The notes: generated by a model not told the origin, from the sequence alone. Numbered from the stretch's first letter, positions 1-13,268 are shown. The stretch is 64,000 bases of DNA from Tubulanus polymorphus (GCF_964204645.1 NC_134031.1:5749001-5813000), one strand, 5' to 3'. Program-made: numbers and translations.

Positions 1-1371
1 AGTTGCGCGGTTAAGGTTTAGATCTAAGACCAGCCCCGAAGACCATTTTAGCTCGGTAGCTAATCTAAGAACTTCAGACCGACCACTTTTGAATTTCACT
101 TTTGAAGTCTCAATTAAAACATTGAATCTCAAAGTTCATAACTTTTACCGAAAAAAACCGTTCATGTTACCATATATCAGAGCGGTGCTTTTGAAACCAT
201 GCATTATAACACATGAAACACAAAATGCAAGTGCCAGCTTATTTTATTGCAGTGTAAAAAACGAATTAAAAATCGATGCGTTACTCCAGCTGCCATTCCT
301 CTGTTAATGAAACCATTAATGAACAGGTAATATTGACAGCGTTATGGCTTCAAACATCTGTGCATTTGAAATGAAATACCGGTGTATAGACAGACAGTTC
401 TCTTGTTCGGGCTTATTTTCAGCGTGTATCTCTCAAAGAATTCAGGATAGGCACTTTTATTTGATTCGCATTTTTCCTGACAATTCCCTTAATGTCCATT
501 TCTTGAGTGACGTGTACGTTATTTACCCCGACTTGATCCGCTTAGAATCGATTCAATTAGGCCTCACACAATCAAATACGTAAAACTTGAAACGGAAACT
601 GTTTCATTATACGCACAATCTAGCAATCTTAATAAATTTTCTCAGCTTTTCCTGTTTTTTCCAGATAAAAGTAGAACTTTCAGAACATCAGTAGGAGCGA
701 CCAGAGTTTTTATTACGACAGACCCAAGTAGTTAGCTAGCCAAGTAAATATTCCGACTTTCAGCTCATATATTTTTAAAGGAATTCTAAAATTTCCCATA
801 TGAAATGACAGGGCCGGATCCAGGCCACTGCTTGAGTGGTACTCAAGATTTGTAGAAGTGCCCTTCTATTTTTCAAGTTTGTCGTGAAAAAACCCGGTTT
901 ACAAGGAAGAAATACCTCTGGCGAGTGAGTCATAATCGATGAGTTGATTTGACTTAGATCAGGGATATGTGATTTTGACTTGCACTGACATGTACGTTAT
1001 ATTCCAGGTTGTGAGTAAGGGTTAACTCTTGAGTTAAAATTAGTTCTTTTTCGATGAGTTAACCCCGAGTCAAATCTTAACACAGCACTGCGGAACTGGG
1101 TCCAGGCTAGTATTCTGGTAGTAGATGTAGTAATAAAGATGGTCAATTCGAATATCAAAATAATCGAGGTCAGCATCTCAACTAATTTCCCTGACGTTTC
1201 CCTAATTAAATTGTTAGCTTTCCTTTTAAACAAATTTTTTTGACTACTTCCTGACTTTTTTAAAAGGACAAAAATTCCTCAGTTCTTCCTCCTCCAGGTA
1301 AGTGGCGAAGGCTTTTATTTAATCTTACAGGCTCAAGAGATTTAGTCTCTTCCATTGCTAGCGGTACTTAC
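1..1371. other. Left flank, no exon recognised
   Basis: I see no convincing exon here on either strand, although the rest of the minus-strand CDF gene must lie in this direction. Positions 1-90 resemble one half of the foldback repeat family seen complete at 12537-12676 (taagaccag-type words). Positions 1010-1110 hold a short imperfect inverted repeat ending in a gaactgggtcc motif. A ggccggatccagg motif at about 812-825 resembles the end of the element at 35449-36292. Confidence 0.5.
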
Positions 1372-3550
1372 TATATTGAGAACTAGTGACGCTTTCGCTA
1401 AAATCCCAGCCGTTCGTTCCATTTTACGCCGTTTGTCGTCGATGGCGCCATCGTCGTCGTTATCGGAGATGCTCGTTTTGAAACAGCGAATCAACTCGTC
1501 CTGGTCTTTGTAGTAACGACGAATTCTACGCGGCAGTTTCTTATCTTCTTTTTTCTTGCCGCGAAACTTCGACGTGAACGTCTCCAGACTCCAAAACGAA
1601 CGAATCGCATTCGCTGTTCAGAAAATGAAACATAAACAGACCGTATAAACTTCTTTATATATTTACCTGAACAATTGAGTCAAAATGGTATCCTTAAGTG
1701 GGAGAGAGTAAATGGGCGAAATAACACCTTCAAATACTTTTTGTCTTGGCTTTGGTAAACTATGCCCATTCTATAAAAACAAAACCTTCTAGGCCCTAGG
1801 GTCACTAGTGGCTTGCCTCGGATCAGGCAGGACCAATAAGGACCGACGATTATTATTATTATTATTATTATACAATATTTATATAGCGCCTTAATCCAAA
1901 AATGGCTTTACAAATAAAAACATTAAGCTAAAAACATCTTACAAAACATTTAAAAAAAGCACATGAAGAATTTAGTTAAAATGTCTGGTGAAAAGTTCAG
2001 TTTTACGATGGGTTATAATTTTTTTTTCTGGGGCACAAGATAATCCGAGCCATTCGGTTCTGTGGGTATTCTACTGGAGTCTATTCAACTAGATTCATAT
2101 CAAATAATACCCCTCTACCGGCTGACTTTGTCATAATAATGAAGAGTAGCAGGTGAACTGAAAATTAGGTCACTTTTGATGAATTTCAACTGGATTCGAA
2201 AACCAAAATCCAACCGGTATAACATTGACTTAACCACTGAGCGTACGGTATAGATTTGACTGAAAATCGATTTACCTATGAGAAAAGTTGTTTCGAATTT
2301 GATAATTGAAAATGCTGAAGTGTAACTGAGAAACCACCGGGGAACGAAGCAGACCCTTGTTTCCAACAACAGCGGCGCCAGTACCGGAACCTCATTTCAC
2401 TGGCACGTTTACTCCCTACAAATCGGACATTCCTGAATATAAGGAATTTTCAAGGAGAAAATTTCATATTTCAAGGAAGTCTTCGCATCACTTTAATAAC
2501 CCAAAATCACAGTAGACTCCCACTAAATCGGTACATACTGTTTATCTTAGTAAACCGTTAATTCAGTAGTGGTTTTATGGGCAATTTTTCATCCTTGACA
2601 CAGAGTCTACTACACTCAGTTTTTTCATGAAGTAACCGCCTAATAGGGTAAAAAGATCCTGGTCCAAACTGTACTGATTCAAGCGTAGTTTACTGTACAA
2701 CTACAAACTAGAAAGTAATTTCTAATTGCCTATTTCTCAAATTTGAGGGAGTTTTTGACATTTTGCTCAAATTAAAGGTATTTCAAGTACCAGTCAGTGT
2801 TTTCAATAAGAGCCAAGTCCCGGGGCCCAGACCCGTCTGTCGTTTTTAAGGACCCACCTGTTTTTTCAAACCAGCTTTCCTTTCAGGGACCGTGACATAT
2901 TATGGGACCCTCCTGTTTTTCGAAGGGACCTGGCTTCTTAATTTCTTACTAAAAATTCTGCCAGTACCTATAAAAGCATTTTTCCATTTAGGAAGTTTTT
3001 AAAGAATCACCGAATTTTAGGGTCCTTGACTTTCTACTGTTACATTCATCAAAACTATCACTCACCTTCGACGTTTTCCTCGTCCAATTTGTTAATATCG
3101 ATGGTCGAGTTACACGGAACAACTTCGTCCAGCAATATTTGTCGACACGAAGATTGCGACGAGATCGTGCCGACGTCCGCGTAGTCAACGACGTGTCCGT
3201 TTTTCTGAATTATCAACGGTTGTTTCATCCATTCCGCGGGATCGGACGCGCAATTACGCAATTCTCCCGAGTGTTCGTTCGATTTCGGCTCATCGGCGAA
3301 AACGTTTTCGTCGACGCTGTGAGCGTCGGGAGGTAGACCTACCGGTTGTCCAGCCATTTGCAGCAACTCGATGCTTCCCACGGAATCCACCCTCAACTTC
3401 TACGAAAATAAATTTATACGTCAAACACTTTTTGACCGGGATATTTTCCGAAAAATACGTAAAAACCAAGGCCACATCCCTAAAAGTAAACCTTGGATGG
3501 AGAGTGGACCTTTTAACACTTACCAGTGATTCTTCCTCTGTTGCTGCCAT
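1372..3550 (-). CDS. Cation diffusion facilitator (CDF) metal transporter, 5' part only
   Basis: Three minus-strand exons join in frame: 3524-3550 (MAATEEESL), 3066-3399 and 1372-1613, giving the first 192 residues before the gene leaves the window. All junctions have GT donors and AG acceptors with matching phases 0, 1 and 0. The first 120 residues are acidic, low in complexity and probably cytosolic. Exon 3 holds a basic stretch followed by RRYYKDQDELIRCF and then ERTAGILAKASLVLNI. A YYKxQxELI helix just before the first membrane span is typical of the manganese/zinc CDF subgroup related to plant metal tolerance proteins (known family feature). The membrane spans with the metal-binding HD residues are not in the window. 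CDF proteins export or sequester Mn2+ or Zn2+ by proton exchange; the metal here is unknown. The gene is divergent from UTP3. Family call fairly firm, subfamily inferred. Confidence 0.65.
1849..1900. repeat. (ATT)n tract plus tttatatagcgcc repeat word
   Basis: A short ATT microsatellite runs directly into tacaatatttatatagcgcc. This association recurs in many invertebrate and fish genomes as part of an interspersed repeat; that statement is recollection, not a search. It lies between exons of the CDF gene region. Confidence 0.4.
2795..2960. mobile_element. Short inverted-repeat element, copy 1
   Basis: This starts with cagtgttttcaataag and shares most of its length, in inverse orientation, with 7100-7259, including the words gggaccctcctgttttt and acccgtctg. 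The right terminus is decayed compared with the second copy. It sits in the intron between exons 2 and 3 of the CDF gene. It is a non-autonomous, MITE-like element with no coding capacity. Confidence 0.6.
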
Positions 3551-4110
3551 TATTGTCGCTCGTCTCACAATACAACCATCAATAATGCCGCATGAATTTG
3601 ATGTCAATGAGTATAATTTCGCTGGCGTAATTTATCGACGCACCGCATTATTTTTACACACACAATACGCTCTGCTCTGATGATTGATAGTGATTGAGTG
3701 TTGGTTGGTGAATGGAATGAGGAAGTCTTAGTTCGCGAATGGGAAACCGACGACGTTTAAACAACGCCAGGCAAAAATCAGATGGGGGCCACTCAGCTAA
3801 ACTAGAAAAAATATCGGTTTTGATGAGACTACTTCATCGAATCGATGCATAAATCCGATTTAAACTGTTGAATAGGTGAATCAATTCGGTGAAGCAGAGC
3901 GTTCGATTTAACTTACTCGCTACTCAGGACGAAAAGTACCGAGTCCGCATCCGGATTTTATAGCATCCGACGCATTTTCCTAATTCGCGGTTAGTGGACT
4001 CAGTAACGGATTCGACTTCCGGTTTACTTCCGGGTTTGAAAAAATAAATATAGAAACGCACGTGTAAAATCGCCCGTAAATCGCATATCTTCATTCAAAC
4101 ACTCAAAAAC
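3551..4110. promoter_or_regulatory. Divergent promoter region CDF / UTP3
   Basis: 560 bp separate the two start codons on opposite strands. About 80-95 bp upstream of the UTP3 ATG are two tandem ACTTCCGG words (4015-4022 and 4026-4033), the reverse of the ETS/GABP-type CCGGAAGT site common in TATA-less housekeeping promoters. No TATA box was noted. That both genes are driven from here follows from layout; the factor binding is inference. Confidence 0.5.
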
Positions 4111-7100
4111 ATGGGGAAGAAAAGGTAAGATTAATTCAGTGGCATTATTAGTCATCTCTAATAGTAATTCAACTGGCATAATCTTCAAACCGATGATCAA
4201 TGGCGGCCAGTGGAACTCACGCTGTTCATCACCATCGGCATCAAGATTGAAAACGTAGCCCAGGCAATCAGTATAAAAAGAAGAAATGAAACGCTCGCTA
4301 AAAGAACAGGCAATGAACGGCACTCGCAATCAATAATGAAAAAATCTTGTCAAAATGAGAACTAACTGAACTAATAGGAGGTTTTGAAAATTTTGTTGAC
4401 CCTGTCCCTGTTTAAGGTTGAAAACAATGCAGCTGACAGAGGGCTAACACAAAATCTACTTCCCTGTTCTCCTCTTCCCAGTTTGTCAACTTGAATGCAA
4501 TAAAGCTTTATTGAATTATATTGATCGCTTATTTCCGTCCGTTCGCAACGCTTAGATATTTCTGTTATTCTTATTGGGTCATCAGCAGAGACAGTTTCCA
4601 ATTCAAAGGTCCTGAACTTACATAGTCAGTAACCTGACTGTGGTTTAGTTTCACGATCGGATATTTTCACAAACCACAGTCAGGAATGGGAAGGTCATTT
4701 TTGTATGAAATCTTCGTCAGCCAATTTGACTGACGAGTAATTTGCCTGGCATTTCATTGTCTCTTAAGATATCTGTCTCATTTTTGTTGTAATCGACGCA
4801 CAACAGATTCGTAGTTTGTCTGATACCTATAACACCTCACCTGACGATCTTAATCCATGTGCAAATCGGCCGTAAAGTGAGAGTAAATTTCCGTCCAGTC
4901 AACAGCTGCCATTTTGAAAATTACTGGAGGTGCTGGCACCTGTGGACTGAGGCCAGGACAACAGCACAAACTAACAAAGCGAAACGACGAAATTTAAAAA
5001 AATTAAAAAATCAACACTTATTCACATTTTTCTTTTACCAGAAATTTATTATTTTATTATTTATTATGGAAAACACGAAGACTTGAAATAAAAGTTGGAA
5101 AACCCATCAAAAATAAAAATTGTCGTTTCGTCTTGGAAGTTTTATATAAATCCTTGTAGGTCCCCTTGTCTTATCATGCCACATGTGCAATACAGAGAAA
5201 TGGCGGCCAATGGCAAAATTTGTGGAGAAATTAATTAATTTCTCAAAATAATGTTGATTAATCACTCGAAACATACATAAAATTGGATTATTTCGAAAGG
5301 TACCTGTGTTAGTTTGTGAATTAAGCCATTAATTGTGGACTGAAGTGAATAGAAAGTATATTTTTGAAGTGTTACTTTTTTCAACCGTGTTTTGGTCCTT
5401 GTCATCCCTAACGTTGGTATAAGCCCATCCGATTATAAAAAGCTTACCACCAACGATTAGGTAACTAACTAGAACTTACAGTGAATATTTTTCTCTAAAG
5501 GGGCAAAGTTAAAGATGGTCGGGCGAAAGTAGAGGTTTACGACTCGGACGATGAGCGAGCTTACGAGAAGGCGCCTAATCCTAACGCAGAGGACATGTTC
5601 GCCGATGATATCGACGAATTTCACTCGAGACGCGATAAGGTGATGTTGATTTTCTTTATGTGTCTGCTACCCGGGTAAACTTCTACTGAAATGAAGAGTC
5701 AAGACGTAGGCCGAATTTTTTAAATTATGTTTGGAAGGGACGACAAGCTATGAAAACAGATTTGTGTAATTGTAGCTTTACAATATGTTAATAAATGACT
5801 CTGCCCACGTATCCTGTATGATTATGTTTATGAGATTGTGATTGATTATAGGCCTAGTTAGAAAATAAAAGCTGATCTAATCTAGCCTGAAAAGCAGACG
5901 ATCTTATCATTGGTATCCCTACTTTTTTCGGAATACGGGCTGTAGAAAAGAATAAATATCGATATTTGATACAACTATAACTATATATATAACTATAATT
6001 GAGTGATTATAATGCTTTCAGTTATTAGCTGACCAATTTTTAGCCTTGGAGATGCTGGAGATAATTTCAAAAAATTATGAAAATGTCCATCCCAGTGCGC
6101 TGTATAACAGACATACTGCTGAAGTGCGTCTACACCACAGCAGGGTGCATCAGCCATGTCCATAACCGATTTCTACACTGTACTGCAGTGTAGATGCAGC
6201 ACTATAAGGGTTAATTCATGTAGACCTTGCATTTTGAGGTGGTTTTGTTGTGCTGGTATTTCAGTACGGCTAAGTATTTGTCAACATATGAAAGCTAGGG
6301 AGGCCTCTTAACGCCTGGTAATTACCAGTTCACTAAGTTATTGGGTGATTCAAACGCCAGTTATCATGGGAAATGGGTTATTATGTCAATTAGGTTTGGA
6401 ATTGTTAACAAACGATGAACATTTATGATATTATGATTGTCATGTGATGTTTGTGTGGAAATGACATCCTAAGTAAAAAAAAGCCTGGTTGTGATCGTTA
6501 ACATTGTGATCGTAAACATTCTTGGAGCACCAGAGTTTTTATAGGTTTTTGCGAAATCACAACTGGTACACATGAGTGATGTTAGTAAATCATTGGTGTG
6601 AAGCTTTTATAATCGAATTATACATCACCTTCAATGTGAAAATATCCGATTGTGTAATAAACCTAAGTTCACTTAGGGGCTTAACCACTGTCCGGCTACC
6701 GACTAAACGTCGGTCTAGTAACTGTCTCAACGATAGACCAGTTACTGTTGTTTACTAAGCCACAGTCTGGTTACTGACTAAGCAGCAGTCAAGTTACTAA
6801 ATACCGGTACACAGTAAACCACGCCTTACTCGCACATTTTTGTCCCGAGATAGTCGAAAGTTGGCCAACTTTCGACTATCTCGGGACAAAAATGAAAAAT
6901 CGTTTTCTGACTTCTGAACAAATTTTCCTATCCTTGGACTCGCTTTCCTTACCTCGGACTAATTTTGCCATTCCCAGATTTTCTGAGTTAGTCGAGGTTA
7001 ACTGTATTAGGGTTGTATATAGGCCTACATTGTAGATTTGTAACTATAGTGTCTAGAATTTAACCGACAGATCATTGTTGATTGAGTTTACTGCCTGGTC

Positions 7101-10100
7101 AGTGTTTTCAATAAGAAATTAACAAGCCAGGTCCCTTTGAAAAACAGGAGGGTCCCATAATTTGTCACAGTCCCGGAAATGAAAGCTGGTTTGAAAAAAC
7201 AGGCGGGACCTTTACAAACCACAGACGGGTCTGGGACCTGGCTTTTATTGAAAACACTGCTGGTCGAAATTAACACCAGTCTACAAAATTGGCCGCTTTG
7301 ATTTAAGATGTTCAGTTGGTGGAAACCTTTTTTCATAAAATAAATCCTCACTCGTACTACAAATAAATCATTCGTGAATTATGTTTTTTGTCTTAAGGTT
7401 CTCTTGGATAAAAGTAGCTCGTTGTCGAGGAAAGACGAAGAACAAGATGAACAGGTACCTCGTTCGAGGCAATACTAATCTGTACAATACAATACTTTAT
7501 CATCATTCAAAATGTGCTTAATCAGTAGTTCGTGTATCGATTTATAGGAGGCGCTTATGGAATTTAGTGACGATGATGATGGTGACGATGATGAAGACGA
7601 TGAAGAATTCCAGCGTTACAAACAACAGTTATCGATGCTCAAATCTCACAAACGACACGAAGAAATGGCCAGCGATATCGAAGACGTCGATGACGACGGT
7701 AAACAGCGAGACTAAGTTCTTAGAAATCTTTTAATCGTGCTGTTCGCGTGTCGTTTATAACTTTGTTTTTTTTCTTCTATTTATCAATTCGCGACCGATA
7801 GATCTGCTGAACGATAAAGCGTGGGGCAAACAGAGAAGTCGATTCTTTGGAGCCGATGCAGACGAAGACGACAGACGTGAGTTGAATTTATGGCCCTGGA
7901 AACAAACCTCATGAAAACCCTTTCTCGATGAATTGGTACTTTTAACTTTGAATGTGCCTACACATTGTCAGTTCTAGGTTGGGATGTGCATCTTAAGGGT
8001 ATGGTAAATTTACCTTTTATCTGGGGGATGGATAAGTTATGGAAAACGAAATTGGGAAATGCTCCTAAACTGAAAATGTTTAAAAAGGTGCTTGAAATTC
8101 CTTTTATCTGAGCAAAATGCCCAAAACTCATCTAAAACTCCTTCAAGTTTGAGAAATAGGCAATTAGAAATGTTTGCACATGTAGTTGTACAGTAGACTA
8201 TAAGACTATGCATAAATCGGGACAGTTGGGATGAGGATTTTTGAAAATACCTTACATCAAGGAATGACTGATCTGGTCCCCGTTTAAAGGGCTCTCATGT
8301 ATTCTAATATTTGCGTTTATGATATTGTTCAGTAATCAGTGATGAAGAAGAGGCCGGAGTCGCTGAACTCGAAGAACAGGAAGCGTTAGCCATCCAAAAA
8401 CGTATGGTTGAACAGTTGGACGATCAAGATTTTGGTTTCGATATATTCAAAGTAAGTTTATATAAACTCCCAGGCCATAATTTGATTGATAGTAATGTTA
8501 TGATATTGAAGTTGATCTTTATAGTTAGGATCCCAGCACCCAGAAATGCAACTTATGATTTTCTTTTCCCTTTCACTTTGAGAAACAAATCTGATGATAA
8601 TCTCATAAGATTTCTTGATTTAAAACTATTAAATCATTAAGGTAACTAGTAGAGGCACAACCATACATGAAAGATAACTTTCAGGGTCCCTAAGACTCCT
8701 TGATCCTTCAAAAACTCTTAAAGGTGCTGAATGCTCTTAAAGTTGCTTGGAACTCCTTTGAGTTAAGAAAATGCCAAGAACTCCTTCAAATTTGAGAAAT
8801 AGGGTGATTTTTGTCTACTTTTAAGTTGTACAGCCTACACCTAAATCGGTACAGTTTGGACCAGGTTTTTTTTTAACCAATTTAGGCGGTTACTGAACTA
8901 GAAATTGAGTTCATGTAATGTATAGGATAGAAGTGCTTACAATTAGAACAATCATTTTTCCTCGAAACTTGAAATTTTCTCTTTAAGAACTCCTTGAAAA
9001 CTCATTATATCTTGAAAACCTTATATCCATGAATGACTGATCTGTAGGACCATGACTTAATACATGATCCATTGTAACCAGTAAATAGTGCGGTTTGAGA
9101 AAATTCTAATTGAATTGATTACCGTTAGATTGTTTTGTTTACGAGTTTTAGTGTTTGATCTTTTCCTCAGGCTCCCGAAAAGAAACCCGAGATCGAACCG
9201 ACGGAGAAACTGAAAATCAAAAAGGATCTGTCCAAGTTGACGAAACGCGAAAAGTTGGAATTGTTGAAGAAAGAATCGCCGGAACTGTTGGACTTGATCG
9301 CCGACTATAAAACATACCTGCGAGAAGTGAAAGATCGATTTTATCCGCTTCAGAACTTAGTGAAATCGGGAGTGGTGCCGCCGGGGAAAGGCGCCGATTA
9401 CATTCACAACAAATTCATGCTTAATCTCAAGTGAGTTTCACTCTATTTCGATTTTCGATACATTTCGACTAGTCTAGTTAGGTCTGAAGACTCGGATATA
9501 AGAAGCATTATGCATTCATTTGATGGCATAATGAAGCAAATATTTGTCGAATGTTTATTTGAAAATTTGAGTGAATTTTTTTTTTTCGATATTTTTGCAG
9601 TTATTGTATCAATATAAGTTTCTATTTGATGTTGAAAGCGAAACTCGTGCCGATTCACAACCATCCGGTCATCGCGAGAATCGTGCAGTACAGAAATGTA
9701 AGTTGAGTTATCAGTATTTGTGAGTAATTTGCACGCGATACCCATTCAATTGTCATTCACAACGCAATAGTGGTCTTGTACGCGATGTCTAAACATCATG
9801 CATTTACATACATTGATTACAAGTAAAATCCTGATCAGACCAAATTCTGAATTGTACATATCATTGTACCTGGTCACCAATTACCTCCATAGCAAACAGC
9901 GAAGCAGTTCAAATGCCCCATTAAAGACAAATTTGCCTATTTTCCCTTTCAGCTTCTGAAACAAATAGAACCATTAGATATCCAAATGAAGCCTCAAATC
10001 GACCTGATACTCGAAAAATTGGAAAAAGGCGAAACGATACGAATTAAAGCTGATAAGGAGAAAAGCGGAGGTGTCAAGAAACAATTGAAAAAGCAAGTTA

Positions 10101-12020
10101 AATTCACAACGGCAAAGTGAGTATGAGCTTGTCATGAATTGATGTTCGTACTACACGAGATTCTTTGTTACCTATGAATGGTCATCGTATATTATTCACA
10201 GACGCACGTCAGCTAAATCGAAACTTCGCGTAAGAAAAACGAAAAAGATCGAACCAGACGCGAAACGACGCAAATTATCAGAATTGATTAGCAGCGACGA
10301 CGATGACGAAAGTGGAGATGACGGCGATGAAGATTTTGAAGAGGAAATATCTTTTAAACCATCGGTAAGCACGATATGATAGACTTACGGTAACTTTAAT
10401 TGGGCCAGGCACCGGTGTCTATGTACTCGAGACTGTAGACTCGCAACTAAAAATGAATTAGTTCAAATTTGGCAATAATGTCAAGTTTAGAGATAATTCG
10501 ACTTCAAATGATTCAAGTTAGATAATGAAATTACATTAATAACTACTGTAATTGATGTATTTATAACTCTAAAGAATGCTATCATCTGGGTCCAGTTTGG
10601 CGAAAGACTTTTGATTCAAATCTTCCGTTCAGTTGCTATTGGTCATATTTTGAATATCAGCAAACGCAAGTTTTTCATGGAACTGGATCCAAGTCAAGAT
10701 GGATAACACTGCTGTACACATTAACGATGGCTTTAATAATTCAGATTCATTAGTTTCATTCTGTGATTTATGATTGTTTCGGTTTTTAAGTCGATGGTTG
10801 GAAAATCTCGGTCAGCAGCAGACGACGCCAAATTTGAGACAACGGATGAAAAAGCGGCGCTGGAATATTACCAGATGATGAAAGCCGGCCGTGGACAAAG
10901 TAGGCCGGATATTGACGATGAAGGGGACGAAAATGATCATATATCATATGGTGGTGAAGATGATAAAGATGTAGAGGGGGAGGAGGAGGAAATCGGACGT
11001 AGAGCGATTAATAAACAGGTAATTTGATTTTATCAATTTTATTAACTATTGCAGCGTTAAATGTTAGGAATGTTCTGCTCTAGCCTTTTTCCTATCAATA
11101 GGGAAAAAGAAACCTCGAACATCATCCCCCTCCCCGAGTGGTGCTGAGCAGGGTAACGGATATGGAAATCAGCTTGTATTATTATTATTTTACAGATCGA
11201 GAAAAACAAAGGTTTAACTCCTCACCGCAAGAAAGAACAGAGAAATCCTCGCGTCAAACATCGTATGAAATTCAGAAAGGCTAAAATCAGACGAAAAGGA
11301 CAGGTACAAGAATATTATTCCACTTTGATTCATGAATACACTTCTGATAATGTTCTGAAAATTTTGACAGAGACAACAGAAATTCTGTAATAACAATTCA
11401 TCAGATATAACTGACCGGAATTTGGCCCACAAACAGATTTTCTGGTTCCCTGCTGTCCAAGAGTGTCACATAGAATATGATAGAACTATTGGTTATAATT
11501 AACCGATTCTTCGGTGCCTGCAGTGTCTTGTAATGAGGTTCCACTATTGTCTTAATCCATAAGGAGTAAAGAACTATCGGTTATAACAAACATATTTATT
11601 TACTCGTTCTCTGAAGATCGTTTCTAAAAGGTTCCAGTTTCCCCATAAGTTAACGTCTAATTTTCAACTAAACAAGATTGAAATTGCTGCAATCACCCGA
11701 TAGCAACCATTACATTATACTGCTCAATAATCTGCCAATTTTGACTTCCCGATTACGGAAATATAGTTCATTTTCAAATCAAATAATGTTTGCTTATTCG
11801 CCTCACTTTGTTAAGCACTTTAACACCGTTGTGGTCCGAAGAGAAGCAGATGAGCCTAATGTATTCAACTGCTGTATCTTGAAATGTTATGTAAGTAAAT
11901 GTTCGCTTATTCATTTATCCATTTCAGGTTCGTGAAGTAAGAACTGAGACGACTCGATACGGAGGTGAATTATCTGGTATTAGAGCTGGAATTAAACGTT
12001 CTATCCAAATTAAAGCTTAA
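4111..12020 (+). CDS. UTP3: UTP3 / SAS10 small-subunit processome protein
   Basis: Thirteen exons join in frame into a 555-residue protein: 4111-4124, 5501-5639, 7398-7454, 7548-7698, 7802-7876, 8333-8451, 9171-9430, 9601-9697, 9953-10116, 10202-10364, 10791-11018, 11196-11303, 11928-12020. UTP3/SAS10 is a nucleolar component of the SSU processome needed for 18S rRNA processing. Exons 2-6 are rich in acidic runs, as in the family. Exons 7-8 give the Sas10/Utp3/C1D domain (about residues 205-290) with KLELLKKESPELLDLI, then PPGKGADYI and NYCINISFYLMLKA. The last two exons carry the conserved C-terminal Sas10 domain (about 490-555) with NKGLTPHRKK, NPRVKHRMKFRKAKIRRKGQ and GELSGIRAGIKRSI, ending at TAA 12018-12020. 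The first coding exon is only 14 nt (MGKKR), chosen because its donor and phase fit exon 2. Length is close to the human protein. Confidence 0.95.
6012..6212. mobile_element. MITE-like repeat, ctttcagtgc family, diverged copy
   Basis: It shares terminal words with the copies at 32008-32285 and 50776-50973: ctttcag at the left, actataagggtt (family form gcactgaaagggtt) at the right. The internal inverted words tgcgtctacaccacagcag and tacactgtactgcagtgtag also match. Located in UTP3 intron 2. No coding capacity. Confidence 0.5.
6835..6894. repeat. Perfect 60-bp palindrome
   Basis: The 30-bp arm beginning cattttt-gtcccgagatag is the exact reverse complement of the other arm, with no spacer; the centre is ttgg|ccaa at 6861-6868. 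It can form a 30-bp hairpin in RNA or a cruciform in DNA. It lies in UTP3 intron 2 between degenerate gttactgactaag repeats (6690-6800) and a pogo-like decayed segment (6930-7010). Confidence 0.9.
7100..7259. mobile_element. Short inverted-repeat element, copy 2
   Basis: The 160-bp element is bounded by cagtgttttcaataag on the left and its reverse complement cttttattgaaaacactg on the right. Internally it matches 2795-2960 in the opposite orientation. The intact terminal inverted repeats make this the better copy. It is a non-autonomous element in UTP3 intron 2. Confidence 0.7.
8000..9060. repeat. Diverged interspersed repeat segments (actccttgaaa family)
   Basis: The intron DNA on both sides of UTP3 exon 6 carries related segments: 8040-8285 and 8670-9060 share ccttcaagtttgagaaatagg, gtacagtagactat-type words and aatgactgatctg. 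Related pieces occur at 26790-26830 and, inverted, around 2530-2800. No open reading frame of note. Boundaries are not resolved. Confidence 0.4.
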
Positions 12021-12112
12021 AATAATCTTCTTCGTAAAAAATTTTAGTAGTTTTCTTTTGCAATTCGTCTGGACGACTACATCTTCAACCAGGGTTTATA
12101 TCATCTCTGATA

Positions 12113-12212
12113 ATACAGTAGACTGCCCTCATCTAATCAACCTAGAGGTGGTCATTCAACTCGTACAAATATTCATGGTCCCAAAGTCTGACTTGAGCCA
12201 AGTCTAGTGTAT
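12113..12212. mobile_element. pogo/Tigger-like MITE, short copy
   Basis: The left end tacagtagactgccctcat is roughly complementary to the right end gacttgagccaagtctagtgta, and the right half resembles 55860-55910 (ggtcccaaa-agat-ccgacttgag). It is probably a non-autonomous copy just 3' of the UTP3 stop. Family assignment is inference from end similarity only. Confidence 0.4.
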
Positions 12213-12536
12213 TGCCATTAGTTGGAAATATTACAGTTGACTATCATTCAGCTCTACCATTTTCAGACATTCTTCATTGTCAAAGGAAACTCTCAAATCT
12301 GTCAACTGTACATTGATGTAAAGCCCCACAATCGAATTGTATACGATCATTGTAATCTTCGTCATGAAGGAAAATCTTGATTTCATTGGAAAGTGTGACA
12401 TTATGAGGCAACCAGGTATATCTAAGTTTGTGTCGGTGGTCATCTTTGATTAAAAACCCTTGCAGACTATTTAGAATACAGGGGGCTAGTCACTCAAGTG
12501 TAAAAACTTTCATTGTTACTGTTTAAATAATCTGCA

Positions 12537-12676
12537 GGGGCCGGTTGCATAGTCATGGCCTAGACTTAAGACCAGTCCAAGACCAACTTAGTTCTATAGG
12601 CAATCTAACAACTTAAGACCAGTCTTAAGATTTAAGACAACTTTTCGACTTAAGTCATGACTGCGCAACTGGCCCC
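12537..12676. mobile_element. Foldback element, ggggccggttgcatagtc family, full copy
   Basis: This 140-bp segment begins ggggccggttgcatagtcat and ends with the near reverse complement tcatgactgcgcaactggcccc. The inside is filled with taagaccagtcttaag-type words. Similar copies occur at 24783-24926, 59474-59570 and 59716-59803, with a half copy at 1-90. It lies between the convergent 3' ends of UTP3 and GTF2H2. Confidence 0.65.
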
Positions 12677-13268
12677 AGAAGATTAACCTCGACCACCTTT
12701 CAAGCAACAGCCCTGATTCTTTGAACAAAAGCGCATTAAATATTTCAATTTTTATTTATTTTATTTTCAACAGATTTTCAGTAACATTATTTTCATAAAA
12801 ATGTGATGAACATTGTTTGTAAAAACATTTCGATAAATAACAGGCTTTTAGGATCGGGGTCATTCATTCACTTATGAACAGTGGTGAAGGCATCCATTAC
12901 AGATCCAAATACATGAATGTCTTTTAGATATACCACAACCTGCACTGTTATGTATTAAGAATAAAAGATACATAAGAGCCAGGGCTGTACCTAACATTTT
13001 AAAGTTGAGAAGGCAGAGAAACCCGAAAAAGGGCAGTTGTCTACAGTCCAAAAACTGTTCGGCCTATTACAAAATGCTTGTCAGTCCCAAGTGAAGTTTT
13101 TCTACATTAAATTTCTATTGGATGTAACAACAATATTTGCAAAAAGGGCTCTCTTCTAAATTTTCTGGGGGACTGGTACCCACTATGTACGGCCCTGAGA
13201 GCAATATTTATGGTTATAAAAAGATGACCTCTAGTCTAAATGCAGATTTCTCATACGAGTTTCCCCGG

